From: Acidocella sp. 20-57-95
GTDB lineage: Bacteria; Pseudomonadota; Alphaproteobacteria; Acetobacterales; Acetobacteraceae
Length of the DNA: 43,940 nucleotides
NCBI GenBank assembly: GCA_002255575.1
Contig: NCAT01000018.1
Span: 1 to 43,940 of the forward strand
Direction of reading: 5' to 3'
Shown here: positions 8,335-17,048 of the stretch, piece by piece
Layout: every line of letters begins with the position of its first letter
Numbering within the stretch: the first letter of the stretch is position 1
Notes under the pieces: model-generated
What the model was told of the DNA's origin: nothing
The model's input: the letters and a program-made list of their open reading frames with translations, nothing else
Databases searched by the model: none
Made by a program: the position numbers and the translations under genes

Positions 8335-9711
8335 ATGAAAGACATTCTCGCTTATATCGACGGCAATCTCGACGCTTCCTTAAACCGCCTGTTTGAGCTG
8401 CTTCGCATCCCTAGCATCAGTGCGCAAAAATCCCATGCGGTCGATTGCCGAGCCGCAGCCTTGTGGGCGCGCGACACGCTTACCGAAATGGGCTTCACTG
8501 CCCGCCTTTCTGAGACCACTGGCCTGCCAGGCGTCATCGCCCAGCATCACGCCGCCGGCCCCCACACACCGCACGTGCTGTTCTACGGCCATTACGATGT
8601 GCAGCCCGCCGACCCGCTCAATCTCTGGCACGCCGACCCGTTCGACCCACAAATCATCGACGGCCCGCGCGGCAAACGAATCGTCGCGCGCGGCGCTGTG
8701 GATGATAAAGGCCAGGTTGTTAGCTTTTTCGAAGCCTGCCGTGCCCATCTCGCCGTCACCGGCACACTACCCGTTCGCCTCACTATTTTGCTTGAAGGCG
8801 AGGAAGAGTGCGGCAGCCCGTCTCTTGCCGAACTCCTCACCAACGAACGCGAAACCCTTGCGGCGGATTTCGTGCTGGTGGCCGACACCAATATGTGGAA
8901 TTTCGAAACCCCGGCCATTACCACATCCCTGCGCGGCTTAGCTGCCGTGGAGGTTACCATCACCGGACCGTCGCGAGATTTGCATTCCGGGCTTTATGGC
9001 GGCATCGCGCTGAACCCCATCAACGCGCTAACCCGCATTTTGGGCGATCTACAAGACGACCAAGGCGGCATCCGCATCCCCGGCTTTTATGATGGAGTCG
9101 CCCCGCTGGCCCCTGCCCTCGCCGCCTCCTGGAAGCAGCTCGGCTTCAACCCCGAGGCATTTTTAGGCGATGTCGGTCTGAAAAACCCAGCCGGCGAGCA
9201 CGGCCAATCCCCACTCGCCCAATTATGGGCACGCCCAACCGCTGAGATTAACGGCATTTTCGGCGGCTACCAGGGCGATGGGACCAAAACGGTCATTCCA
9301 TCTGAAGCCACCGCCAAACTCACCTTCCGCCTGGTGCCCGGCCAAGACCCCAAAAAAGTCATCGAAAATTTCGAGCGTTTCGTAAATGACCGCCTACGCC
9401 CCGATGCCAAAGCCAGCTTCAAATCCTATGGAGCGTCTCCCGGCTTCGCTGTCAGCCTGGATGCGCCTTTCATGCGCGCTGCCCAACAGGCCATGGCAGA
9501 CGAATTCGGCAAACCGGCTGCTCTGGTCGGCTGCGGCGCCTCAATCCCGGTGGTAGAAGCCTTCAAGACCCATATCGGGCTCGACACGCTACTGGCCGGC
9601 TTCGGCCTGGATGACGACGCCATCCATTCCCCCAATGAGAAATTCGAGGTTGCCTGCTTTCATCGCGGGGCACGCACCCATGCGCGGCTGCTGCAAGCTT
9701 TCGCAGGCTAA
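8335..9711 (+). CDS. M20-family dipeptidase / metallopeptidase
   Basis: About 458 residues from ATG 8335, chosen because an upstream in-frame start would lie inside the Nramp gene. Cytosolic di-zinc peptidase of the M20 (CNDP/DapE/ArgE) clan. Seen: FYGHYDVQPADP (zinc-ligand His and catalytic Asp), RGAVDDKGQ (bridging Asp), LEGEEECGSP (catalytic and zinc-ligand Glu pair), LVADTNMW, the dimerisation-domain motif DLHSGLYGG, and a late IHSPNEKF with the final His ligand. Length and the 'GHYDVQPADP' style fit dipeptidases of the carnosine-dipeptidase type. Probably co-transcribed with the Nramp gene. No signal peptide. Confidence 0.92.
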   Translation: MKDILAYIDGNLDASLNRLFELLRIPSISAQKSHAVDCRAAALWARDTLTEMGFTARLSETTGLPGVIAQHHAAGPHTPHVLFYGHYDVQPADPLNLWHADPFDPQIIDGPRGKRIVARGAVDDKGQVVSFFEACRAHLAVTGTLPVRLTILLEGEEECGSPSLAELLTNERETLAADFVLVADTNMWNFETPAITTSLRGLAAVEVTITGPSRDLHSGLYGGIALNPINALTRILGDLQDDQGGIRIPGFYDGVAPLAPALAASWKQLGFNPEAFLGDVGLKNPAGEHGQSPLAQLWARPTAEINGIFGGYQGDGTKTVIPSEATAKLTFRLVPGQDPKKVIENFERFVNDRLRPDAKASFKSYGASPGFAVSLDAPFMRAAQQAMADEFGKPAALVGCGASIPVVEAFKTHIGLDTLLAGFGLDDDAIHSPNEKFEVACFHRGARTHARLLQAFAG

Positions 9712-9849
9712 GCTGGTTAATTGATGCGTCTTCACCAAAAACCCCCACGCAGGCAGCTCCCGACACCAAACCATCAACGAGCTTTTTATTGAGCCCGCTT
9801 CAAGCCTTAATTTGTCACACTGCACGCACCCAACTCAATCGATCAGGCG

Positions 9850-10221
9850 TTAATGATACCGAATTGCGTCTTCAATATGCTCGACTTCGCCATTGCAAAC
9901 CAACGCAACATCAAACCGCATGGATGGCCGCTGCCAGTTAGCATGCTCAGCCAGCACCAGCTCCGCAGCTTCTAACAACCGGCGTTGTTGGCGCGGCAAA
10001 ACCGCATACGCCGCATCCGAAAGCGAAGCACGCGCCTTCACCTCAACAAAAACCAAAATATCGGCATCCGCCAGGATCAGATCAATTTCACCCGACTTGG
10101 TAATGAAACGTCGCGCCAAAATATCAAAGCCACGGCCAGACCAAATAGCCGCCACCTGATCTTCAGCTAAGCGCCCTTTACATTCCGCTACCCGCCGCTT
10201 TTGTAATGATAATCCGCCCAT
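9850..10221 (-). CDS. YraN/UPF0102 family protein (predicted endonuclease fold)
   Basis: 123 residues. Seen: the restriction-endonuclease-like core GEIDLILAD followed by FVEVKARAS, which is the D-(E/D)xK active-site pattern of the UPF0102 family, and the later RFDVALV strand. The family is widespread and its role is unsettled; a Holliday-junction or DNA-processing nuclease has been proposed. It stands alone here, 50 bases downstream of the permease gene on the same strand. Its usual neighbour rsmI is not present. Confidence 0.88.
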   Translation of the reverse strand: MGGLSLQKRRVAECKGRLAEDQVAAIWSGRGFDILARRFITKSGEIDLILADADILVFVEVKARASLSDAAYAVLPRQQRRLLEAAELVLAEHANWQRPSMRFDVALVCNGEVEHIEDAIRYH

Positions 10222-10271
10222 GCCTCATCGCTAAACCAAAATAGTTAATGCTTTACCAATAACCCGCCTCT

Positions 10272-11318
10272 TCACGATTGCCGCCATGCACCACGCGGCT
10301 GGCCTGCGAATTCTTCCGCCACCGCCAGACCCAAAGCCAGCAACACCGGGCCCAGAAAAATTCCCAACGCACCAAACGCAATCGCGCCGCCCAATACGCC
10401 GATCAGCGTAAGTGAATATGGTAGCGACGCGCCGCGCGAAATCAGCCAGGGCCGAACGACCGAATCCGCCCCACCGACCACAACGAAACAATAAACCCCT
10501 AGAAATAAAGACGCTAACACGTGATTCGTTGCCATCAGATACAGGCATAACGGCACGTAAATAATCACAGCCCCAGCCGGTACGATCGAAACGAGCCCGG
10601 CAAAACTCGCCAACAATATCGCCTGCGGTGCCCGTGCCACCTCAAAGCCTATCGCGTACAGCACCCCTTGCATCGCGGCAGTCCCGACAATGCCAAACAC
10701 CACCCCACGCACCGTACCCGCCACCAGCCCCAACAAATGCTCAACGCGGCTTTCAGTCATAATCCGCACCAACAGCAGCCTGATCCGCACGATAATCTGG
10801 TAACCTGACAGATAAAAGAAGAAGCTGATAAACAGCGCCACCACAATGCCAATCAACCCGTGGGTTAGCATCAGCAACAGGTTCAAACCGGAATGCGCAA
10901 CAGTCCCGAGCACTGGCTGCAACTCGCTTGCCAGACCACCCAGATCATCCGCTGAATTATTCCAAAAATCCGAAATCAGCCCGCCCACCAGCGGAATATG
11001 CCCCAGGAAATCTGGTGCCGGTGGTAGGCCATTCTGCATGGCTCGATGGATCCAACCTTGGCTGTTGCGCGCCTCCTTGGCGCCCACCAGCCCGATATTG
11101 ATTAACGGCAGCAACACCATCAAAGCCACGATCATCGTCAATAAAAATGCCGCAAATCCCGCGGGAACGTAGCGCTTCAGCCAGACAAAAAACGGCCAGG
11201 TGCAATATACCAATATGCCTGCCCATAGCATTGCAGGCACAAAAGGCAGTAAAATCAACAAACACCCGACACCAAGCGCCGCCGCCAAAGCCAATAGAAG
11301 AATGCGTTCTGATTTCAT
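10272..11318 (-). CDS. AI-2E/PerM-family permease
   Basis: About 348 residues from ATG 11318, preferred over a GTG two codons upstream because AGG lies 5 bases before it. Polytopic inner-membrane protein with two helices at the N-terminus, a soluble amphipathic segment (about residues 75-140) containing PLVGGLISDF, then five to six helices. This is the layout of the UPF0118/PerM family, whose members are variously reported to export AI-2 or to move Na+ and H+. A GVLGGAIAFGALGIFLGP block near the C-terminus is characteristic. The substrate is unknown. Confidence 0.85.
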   Translation of the reverse strand: MKSERILLLALAAALGVGCLLILLPFVPAMLWAGILVYCTWPFFVWLKRYVPAGFAAFLLTMIVALMVLLPLINIGLVGAKEARNSQGWIHRAMQNGLPPAPDFLGHIPLVGGLISDFWNNSADDLGGLASELQPVLGTVAHSGLNLLLMLTHGLIGIVVALFISFFFYLSGYQIIVRIRLLLVRIMTESRVEHLLGLVAGTVRGVVFGIVGTAAMQGVLYAIGFEVARAPQAILLASFAGLVSIVPAGAVIIYVPLCLYLMATNHVLASLFLGVYCFVVVGGADSVVRPWLISRGASLPYSLTLIGVLGGAIAFGALGIFLGPVLLALGLAVAEEFAGQPRGAWRQS

Positions 11319-11430
11319 GCCCACCTAGATGGACGAAGGACGGCTTGGAATGCAATAGATACAATGCGTAACACCGCCGTCAGACTGTACGGTAACCCCC
11401 GAATCTCATATTACATGACATTTTATTGTA

Positions 11431-11458
11431 TTGATTGACGTTTTCAGCTAAGTATTAT
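11431..11458 (+). promoter_or_regulatory. candidate sigma70 promoter of the XRE/sulfur operon
   Basis: TTGATT (11431-11436), a 16-base spacer, and TATTAT (11453-11458), within an unusually AT-rich divergent intergenic region. It lies about 93 bases before the regulator start. By-eye match. Confidence 0.4.
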
Positions 11459-11551
11459 CTCATAGCAGAATATTTCGTTTTCTGAGATTTTAGCCTGAGT
11501 TATGGACGTTCTAAGCCGCCAAATCCTCATGGCTTCAAGGAGTGGTTGAGA

Positions 11552-12430
11552 ATGCGTTTTAATGAAATCGGCCAGCAATTGCGGGCATACCGCATGGAAT
11601 CCGGCTTGAAGGCTGAGGAAATCTCGGCCCGGCTCGGCGTCTCGCGCGCCGCCTTGTACCGCTATGAAAAAGGCGAGGTCATTAAGCTCGATACGGTGAA
11701 TCGGTTAGCCGAGCTTCTAAAAATCTCCCCCCTCACATTGCTCGGCATCGGCGTTGAATATTACACCAAGCCGATCGGCTATATGGAACGGTTACGGCAG
11801 ATCGAGGAAACCTCTGACCAGATCCTACAAGTGTTTGGTCCCATTTGTTACCTCATTACATCCGACCAGTTTGACAATATTCTGGCTCAAATCTTCGAAG
11901 ACCAAGCGGACTCAATGGGGACCGAACGCGGCATGGCGCGCGCCGCCGCCGAACAATTATTGGGGGTCATGATCTCCCGCAAACGCATGTATGCCGTGCG
12001 CAAGCCCTCGATCATTGGTATTTTCACAACGACCTCAATCCAGAAATTCCTTACCGAAGGTGTGGCGGGCGCCATCTCCACCTCGGATCGGCTGCGCAAT
12101 GCTGCCCGCGATGTCGCGGCCCGCGAAATGGAACTGGTCGCGAATTTGATGGAAAGCGAACCGATCGGCCTGCAACTTGGGCTGATGGCGAACGGCGAAC
12201 CAAACGGCCCCTTCACGCTGCTGCGCTCGCGCGAACGCGCAACCCTGGCGATCAACCCATTCCCGGCCGACGCTCTCCCCGCCACGCAATCAGGCGTGGC
12301 GATGATCACCGGCGCTGAAGATTCCGTCGGTGCCCATCAGCGCGTTTCGGAAATCGCTTGGCGCGACGCCATTAAAGGTGCGGCGGCGGCCGAGCGCGTA
12401 CGGGCGATGATCGCCGCGGCGCGCGGCTAG
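11552..12430 (+). CDS. XRE-type HTH regulator with long C-terminal domain
   Basis: About 292 residues. ATG 11552 is favoured: AAGGAG at 11538-11543 is 8 bases upstream, whereas a TTG at 11546 is too close. The N-terminal HTH_3 domain (about residues 5-60) contains AEEISARLGVSRAALYRYEKGEV. The rest is an alpha-rich region of about 220 residues without recognisable metal or ligand motifs. It is the first gene of a rightward run with sseA, metC and an MgtC/DUF4010 gene (9-base gap, then abutting, then overlapping), so it may sense a sulfur metabolite and regulate this operon. That role is inference. Confidence 0.85.
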   Translation: MRFNEIGQQLRAYRMESGLKAEEISARLGVSRAALYRYEKGEVIKLDTVNRLAELLKISPLTLLGIGVEYYTKPIGYMERLRQIEETSDQILQVFGPICYLITSDQFDNILAQIFEDQADSMGTERGMARAAAEQLLGVMISRKRMYAVRKPSIIGIFTTTSIQKFLTEGVAGAISTSDRLRNAARDVAAREMELVANLMESEPIGLQLGLMANGEPNGPFTLLRSRERATLAINPFPADALPATQSGVAMITGAEDSVGAHQRVSEIAWRDAIKGAAAAERVRAMIAAARG

Positions 12431-12438
12431 CCCCGCGC

Positions 12439-13269
12439 ATGAACCCGCTCATTTCCACCGCCTCTCTCGCGGCCCAGCTCGGCACTCCAAATCTGGTGGT
12501 GATCGATGCGACCTATTATCTGCCGAACGAGGCCAAGGACGCGAAAGCACTCTATGACCAGGCCCATATCCCGGGCGCGATATTTTTCGACGTCGATACG
12601 ATCGCCGATACCGCGAGCGACTTGCCGCATATGCTGCCCACGCCGGCAGATTTTTCAATAATGGTGGGCGCATTAGGGATCAGCAATGCATCCCATATCG
12701 TGGTTTATGACCAGCGCGGCATCTTTTCTTCCGCCCGCGTCTGGTGGATGTTCCGGGTTTATGGGCATGAGACGGTGCAGGTTCTCGATGGCGGTCTGCC
12801 GCACTGGCTGGCCGAAAATCAGCCCGTCACCACTGCAACCGTCGCGCCAAAGCCACAATTATTTACAGCCAATTTTCGGCCTGCAATGGTCCGCAACGTG
12901 GCCGACATGCAGCGCAACCTCACCGAAAATGCCGCAATCGTCCTGGATGCGCGCGCCACCGGCCGCTTCAACGGCACGGTGCCCGAGCCACGGCCCGGTA
13001 TGCGCAGCGGTCATATTCCCGGTGCCAAATCCCTGCCATTCGGCGACCTTCTCGAACATGGCAAAATGCGGCCTCCTCAGGCCCTGCAGGATATTTTTGC
13101 GCAAGCGGGGGTTGATGGCACAAAGCCAGTGATTGCCAGTTGCGGCTCCGGCGTTACCGCAGCCGTGCTTGCTTTGGGTATGGTTCTGGCGGGCTTTCCG
13201 GAAGCTGCGATTTACGACGGTTCATGGTCTGAATGGGGTAGCCGGGCTGATCTGCCGGCCGAGGTATAA
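12439..13269 (+). CDS. sseA: 3-mercaptopyruvate sulfurtransferase
   Basis: 276 residues, two rhodanese domains in tandem. The N-terminal domain is non-catalytic and carries IVVYDQRGIFSSARVWWMF and VQVLDGGLPHW. The C-terminal domain has the active loop SCGSGVTA with the catalytic Cys near residue 235. The CGSGVT loop, rather than CRKGVT, is the signature of mercaptopyruvate rather than thiosulfate sulfurtransferases. It transfers sulfane sulfur from 3-mercaptopyruvate to thiols or cyanide. Start 9 bases after the regulator stop; its TAA directly abuts the metC ATG. Confidence 0.92.
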   Translation: MNPLISTASLAAQLGTPNLVVIDATYYLPNEAKDAKALYDQAHIPGAIFFDVDTIADTASDLPHMLPTPADFSIMVGALGISNASHIVVYDQRGIFSSARVWWMFRVYGHETVQVLDGGLPHWLAENQPVTTATVAPKPQLFTANFRPAMVRNVADMQRNLTENAAIVLDARATGRFNGTVPEPRPGMRSGHIPGAKSLPFGDLLEHGKMRPPQALQDIFAQAGVDGTKPVIASCGSGVTAAVLALGMVLAGFPEAAIYDGSWSEWGSRADLPAEV

Positions 13270-14451
13270 ATGACTGAAAAATTCGAAACACGCATGGTGC
13301 ATGCTGGACGCGCAGGCACCAAAACATACGGCTATGTGAATCCCAAACTGGTCCGCGGCTCCACGGTTTTATATCCCAACATGGCAACCAAGCTCGCCCT
13401 TGGTAAGCGCGTGCTGGAGCCTGTCGAACTTTACGGGATTTGCGGCACTGAGACCCATTTCGCACTCGAAGCCGCGGTTGCCGAGATTGAGGGCGGCAGC
13501 CATTGCCAGGTGGTTGGCTCTGGTCTGGCTGCCATTACCACGCCGCTACTCGCCTATCTCAGCGCCGGCGATCATGTGCTGATGCCTGATTCCGTCTATG
13601 GCCCGACCCGCCATTTCTGCGCGACGATGCTGAAACGCTTTGGGATTGAGACGAGCTATTACGACCCGATGATCGACGCAGCCGGCATCACCGCTTTAAT
13701 GCAACCCACCACCAAGGTTGTATTTACCGAAAGTCCCGGCAGCCACACATTTGAAGTGCAGGATATCCCCGCCTTAGCCAGCGCCGCTCATGCCCATGGT
13801 GCCAAGATATTCATGGATAATACCTGGGGTATTCATCATTTTCAGCCATTCAAGCATGGTGTCGATGTCTCAATTCAGGCGCTCACCAAGTATGTCGGCG
13901 GCCATTCGGACATTATTCTCGGCGCGGTTACAGTTAATTCGGAAGCCGATTGGGCGTGGCTGCGCAAGGGTTCGCTTGAACTCGGCCAATATGCCTCTCC
14001 TGATGATTGCTGGCTGGCGCTACGTGGTTTGCGTACCCTCAACATCCGGCTGCAGGCCGCAGAACGCTCAGGGCTGCAGCTCGCCAGCTGGTTTGCGGCG
14101 CGCCCGGAAGTGGCTCGCGTGCTGCACCCGGCCTTTGCCTCCTGCCCCGGCCATGAGTTTTTCAAGCGTGACTTTACCGGCTCATGCGGGCTGTTTGGGG
14201 TCGCGTTTCAACCGCATTATTCTGCGGCGGCCATCGTCGCCATGATCGATTCGCTGCAGTTATTTGGCATCGGCGCCAGTTGGGGTGGCTATGAAAGCCT
14301 GGTGCTGCCCACCACCGGCACCATCAGCCGCAGCGCTGGCACCGGTACCTTTGAAGGCCATGTCGCAAGGTTCCAGGTGGGGCTTGAAAATATCGAAGAC
14401 CTGATCGCTGATCTCACGCTAGGGTTAGACGTTCTAAACCGCTATGAGTAA
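13270..14451 (+). CDS. metC: cystathionine beta-lyase (PLP-dependent)
   Basis: 393 residues of the Cys/Met-metabolism PLP family. Seen: the N-terminal VNPKLVRGSTVLYPNM block, YGICGTETHFALE (the Tyr that stacks on PLP), SGLAAITTPLLAYL, DNTWGIHHFQPF, and SIQALTKYVGGHSD with the PLP-binding Lys. These fit bacterial MetC, which cleaves cystathionine to homocysteine, pyruvate and ammonia and often also desulfurises cysteine. Starts on the base after the sseA stop (GAGG at 13261-13264 as ribosome-binding site) and overlaps the next gene by 8 bases. Confidence 0.93.
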   Translation: MTEKFETRMVHAGRAGTKTYGYVNPKLVRGSTVLYPNMATKLALGKRVLEPVELYGICGTETHFALEAAVAEIEGGSHCQVVGSGLAAITTPLLAYLSAGDHVLMPDSVYGPTRHFCATMLKRFGIETSYYDPMIDAAGITALMQPTTKVVFTESPGSHTFEVQDIPALASAAHAHGAKIFMDNTWGIHHFQPFKHGVDVSIQALTKYVGGHSDIILGAVTVNSEADWAWLRKGSLELGQYASPDDCWLALRGLRTLNIRLQAAERSGLQLASWFAARPEVARVLHPAFASCPGHEFFKRDFTGSCGLFGVAFQPHYSAAAIVAMIDSLQLFGIGASWGGYESLVLPTTGTISRSAGTGTFEGHVARFQVGLENIEDLIADLTLGLDVLNRYE

Positions 14452-15709
14452 CGTCATCCCGCCGTTATTGGGTGGTTTTCTCAGCACCATCGCCCTGTCC
14501 TTCATCATCGGGCTGGAACTGCACGCCTACCGGCGGCGCGACAGCAAAGAAACGGTGCCGATTGATCTCGGCTTTGGCACCTCCCGCACCATCACCATTA
14601 TCGCCACCAGCGGCTTCGTGCTCTGGAGCCTGGCACCTGTCATTCCCTTCTGCGCCGGGCTGGTTACGGTTACCATTTTACTAGCCTTGGACTATCAAAA
14701 ACGCCTCGCCAACGGCGATGCTTCACTGCTGGTAAGTTTTATCGCCTTGCTCAGCTACGCGCTCGGACCTTTCATCCTCACAGCACCTGTCGTGGTGATC
14801 GCAGCACTGGTGGTGGTAATGCTGCTGGCGCTTGGCGAGCAATCCGGCATTCGGCGTTTTTCAGATGCCTTCCCGGCCCAAGAAGGTGTTACACTTGCCA
14901 AATTTTTCATCCTCGCCGGGCTGATTTTGCCGCTACTGCCAAACAGCGAAATATTCGGCTTATCAGGGATCACTTACACCAAAGTATGGACAGCGGTGCT
15001 GGTTATTTCCGGCATTTCCTATCTTGGCTATCTCGCGCATAATTATCTGTTTCCACGCGCCGGTACATTGCTCACCGGCGTACTGGGGGGCATGTATTCA
15101 AGTACCGCTGCCACCGTGGTGCTGGCACGTGCTGCCCGCAGTGCGCCTGCACAAACCCCGCTTGCCCCTGCTGCTGTCGTGATTGCCACGGCCATGATGT
15201 ATGCGCGGCTATTTGCGGTCATTTTCTTGCTCGGTCATCAGGATGCTGCGATCGCGCTAGCCATTCCCTTCGGTTTTTTCTTTTTCATGTCACTCGCCCT
15301 TGCAGGCGCGCTGGCCTGGCGGGTTCGGCATTCGGCACCGGCAGTCCACACAGCTGTCTCATCAAACCCGCTGGATTTACCAATTGCGTTTCTGTTTGCC
15401 GGGCTCTTCGTTGCCTTCGCTGCCATTACCGATTTCGTTACCACCCATTTTGGTGCCAATGGCCTGCATCTGCTTAGCTTTGTTGTCGGATTTTCTGACA
15501 TCGACCCGTTTATCTTGTCGCTGCTCGACGGCAAATTTCAGGTCTCTCAAAGTGCCATCGTCGCAGCGGTGCTGATTGCCAGCGGCAGTAACAATCTGCT
15601 GAAAGCCTGTTACGCCATGGTATTATCCCGCCAGAAAACCATGCTACCGGCCGCGCTCTGGCTGGCGCTCACCTTATTACTGTCGGCTTTATACGCCGCC
15701 TATTTTTAG
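14444..15709 (+). CDS. MgtC/SapB-DUF4010 family membrane protein
   Basis: 421 residues with about 12 hydrophobic segments. The N-terminal part GFLSTIALSFIIGLELHAYR followed by FGTSRTITIIA is the MgtC/SapB signature (helix, charged YRRR patch, G-x-R-T). The C-terminal half is a DUF4010 domain with LGGMYSSTAATVVLARAAR and DIDPFILSL. MgtC-domain proteins modulate ATP synthase or magnesium homeostasis in some bacteria; the DUF4010 fusion is uncharacterised. It overlaps metC by 8 bases, so translational coupling is likely. Its stop overlaps the convergent small membrane gene. Confidence 0.85.
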   Translation: MSNVIPPLLGGFLSTIALSFIIGLELHAYRRRDSKETVPIDLGFGTSRTITIIATSGFVLWSLAPVIPFCAGLVTVTILLALDYQKRLANGDASLLVSFIALLSYALGPFILTAPVVVIAALVVVMLLALGEQSGIRRFSDAFPAQEGVTLAKFFILAGLILPLLPNSEIFGLSGITYTKVWTAVLVISGISYLGYLAHNYLFPRAGTLLTGVLGGMYSSTAATVVLARAARSAPAQTPLAPAAVVIATAMMYARLFAVIFLLGHQDAAIALAIPFGFFFFMSLALAGALAWRVRHSAPAVHTAVSSNPLDLPIAFLFAGLFVAFAAITDFVTTHFGANGLHLLSFVVGFSDIDPFILSLLDGKFQVSQSAIVAAVLIASGSNNLLKACYAMVLSRQKTMLPAALWLALTLLLSALYAAYF

Positions 15710-16041
15710 GCCCGCCAAAAACTCATCACCAGCCCACCTGAAACAATCAAAGCCCCACCTGCATAAATCGGCAAATCAGGCTTCACGCCAAATGCCAGCA
15801 AATTGATAATCTGTGCCACCACAAAAAACAGCGCCACATACACACCCAACAGCTTGCCAAAATCCCAGGACGGCAAATTCACTGTCACACCATAAATAAA
15901 CAACACCGCAGCACCAGCGCCCATAAACCCGATGCGGGCTGACAAGGATGCGCCATGCAGGCCCGAACGCACCAGCGCATCGCCCCCCACCTCCAGCACT
16001 GAAGCCGCCACCAAAAGAGCGAATATAACCAAATTATTCAT
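15706..16041 (-). CDS. small four-helix membrane protein, DMT/SMR-like
   Basis: About 111 residues from ATG 16041, chosen because GGAGG sits 5 bases upstream; a GTG 15 bases earlier is less likely. Four hydrophobic helices separated by short loops, the size and layout of a single SMR/EamA half-unit. The first helix contains a Glu in ASVLEVGGDALVR, in the position of the essential Glu of SMR transporters. Convergent with the DUF4010 gene, overlapping it by 4 bases. The function is not recognised beyond a possible small-molecule exporter subunit. Confidence 0.75.
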   Translation of the reverse strand: MNNLVIFALLVAASVLEVGGDALVRSGLHGASLSARIGFMGAGAAVLFIYGVTVNLPSWDFGKLLGVYVALFFVVAQIINLLAFGVKPDLPIYAGGALIVSGGLVMSFWRA

Positions 16042-16138
16042 CAAACCTCCGACCACGTAGAAACCAACATGGTTTAGGCCTAGACGACCCTTCGACGATC
16101 AGCAACAATTACATAAATGTCTTGTAAGGGTCTGCATC

Positions 16139-17023
16139 ATGCCAATCGATATCTTTACCTTCAACAAGCTGTCGCTAGTCTATGAAACCCACGGGACCCT
16201 AAATGCCGAAGGCACAAATTGCATATTATTGCCAACCTATTATACCGGCACCCACGCCTCTTACGCTCGCATGATTGGCGCAGGCCGCGTGCTGGACCCA
16301 GCCAAATATTTTATCGTCAGCCCTAACATGCTCGGCAATGGCGTCTCCAGCTCGCCGAGCAACAGCGGCTCCTACGCCAATGCCACCATCGCCAATAATG
16401 TGCATCTCCAACACGCACTCCTCAAATCCTTTGGCGTGCAACAGATCAAACTTCTCTATGGCTGGTCGATGGGCGCCATGCAGGGCTATCATTGGGCCGC
16501 ACTCTACCCCGATATGGTAAAATCTCTCCTTGCCGTCTGCGGTTCTGCCAAATGCTGGCCACTTAATGAGGTATTTTTAGAAGGCATAAGTGCCGCCATG
16601 GGCCATGATGGCGACCGCGCCGCCTTCGGCCGGGCCTATGCCGGCTGGGCCTATTCAGCCGCCTTCTACCGCAACGAACTTTACAAAGACCTCGGCTACC
16701 AAACCCTCGAAGACTTCCTGAAATACTGGGAAGACGACCATTTATCCTTTGACGCGCGGGACCTGATGGCGATGCTCTGGACCTGGAAAAATGCCCGTAT
16801 CTCGGATGCTGAATTAGCCCAAATCAAAGCCCGCACCATCATCATGCCTGCTGATACCGACATGTATTTCACGGTCGATGAAGCCCGGATCGAGGCTTCC
16901 GCAATTCCTGGTGCCGAACTGCGCGTTCTTATCTCACCCTACGGCCACTGCGCCGGCGCGCCGGGTCGCTTCCCTGCAGAAACCGCCAGCATTGAGGCCG
17001 CCATGCGCGCGCTACTCGCTTAG
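16139..17023 (+). CDS. MetX-like alpha/beta hydrolase (acyltransferase-family fold)
   Basis: 294 residues. Alpha/beta hydrolase related to homoserine O-acetyltransferases. Seen: LPTYYTGTHASYARMIGAGR and FIVSPNMLGNGVSSSPSN near the N-terminus, the nucleophile elbow LLYGWSMGAMQGYHW, a late acid in PADTDMYF, and a His in SPYGHCAG. This is the standard Ser-Asp-His order. It is shorter than true MetX and belongs to the widespread MetX-like hydrolase group whose substrates are unknown. AAGGG lies about 8 bases before the ATG. It is convergent with gmaS; both ends lie in a tandem 17-bp duplication. Confidence 0.85.
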   Translation: MPIDIFTFNKLSLVYETHGTLNAEGTNCILLPTYYTGTHASYARMIGAGRVLDPAKYFIVSPNMLGNGVSSSPSNSGSYANATIANNVHLQHALLKSFGVQQIKLLYGWSMGAMQGYHWAALYPDMVKSLLAVCGSAKCWPLNEVFLEGISAAMGHDGDRAAFGRAYAGWAYSAAFYRNELYKDLGYQTLEDFLKYWEDDHLSFDARDLMAMLWTWKNARISDAELAQIKARTIIMPADTDMYFTVDEARIEASAIPGAELRVLISPYGHCAGAPGRFPAETASIEAAMRALLA

Positions 17024-17048
17024 CAATCCAGCTCGCTTAGCAATCCAG
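17015..17048. repeat. 17-bp perfect tandem duplication across two convergent stop codons
   Basis: CTCGCTTAGCAATCCAG occurs at 17015-17031 and again at 17032-17048 with no gap. The first copy contains the TAG of the MetX-like gene (17021-17023) and the second contains the TAA of gmaS (17037-17039, minus strand). It looks like a recent slippage duplication. Confidence 0.95.
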
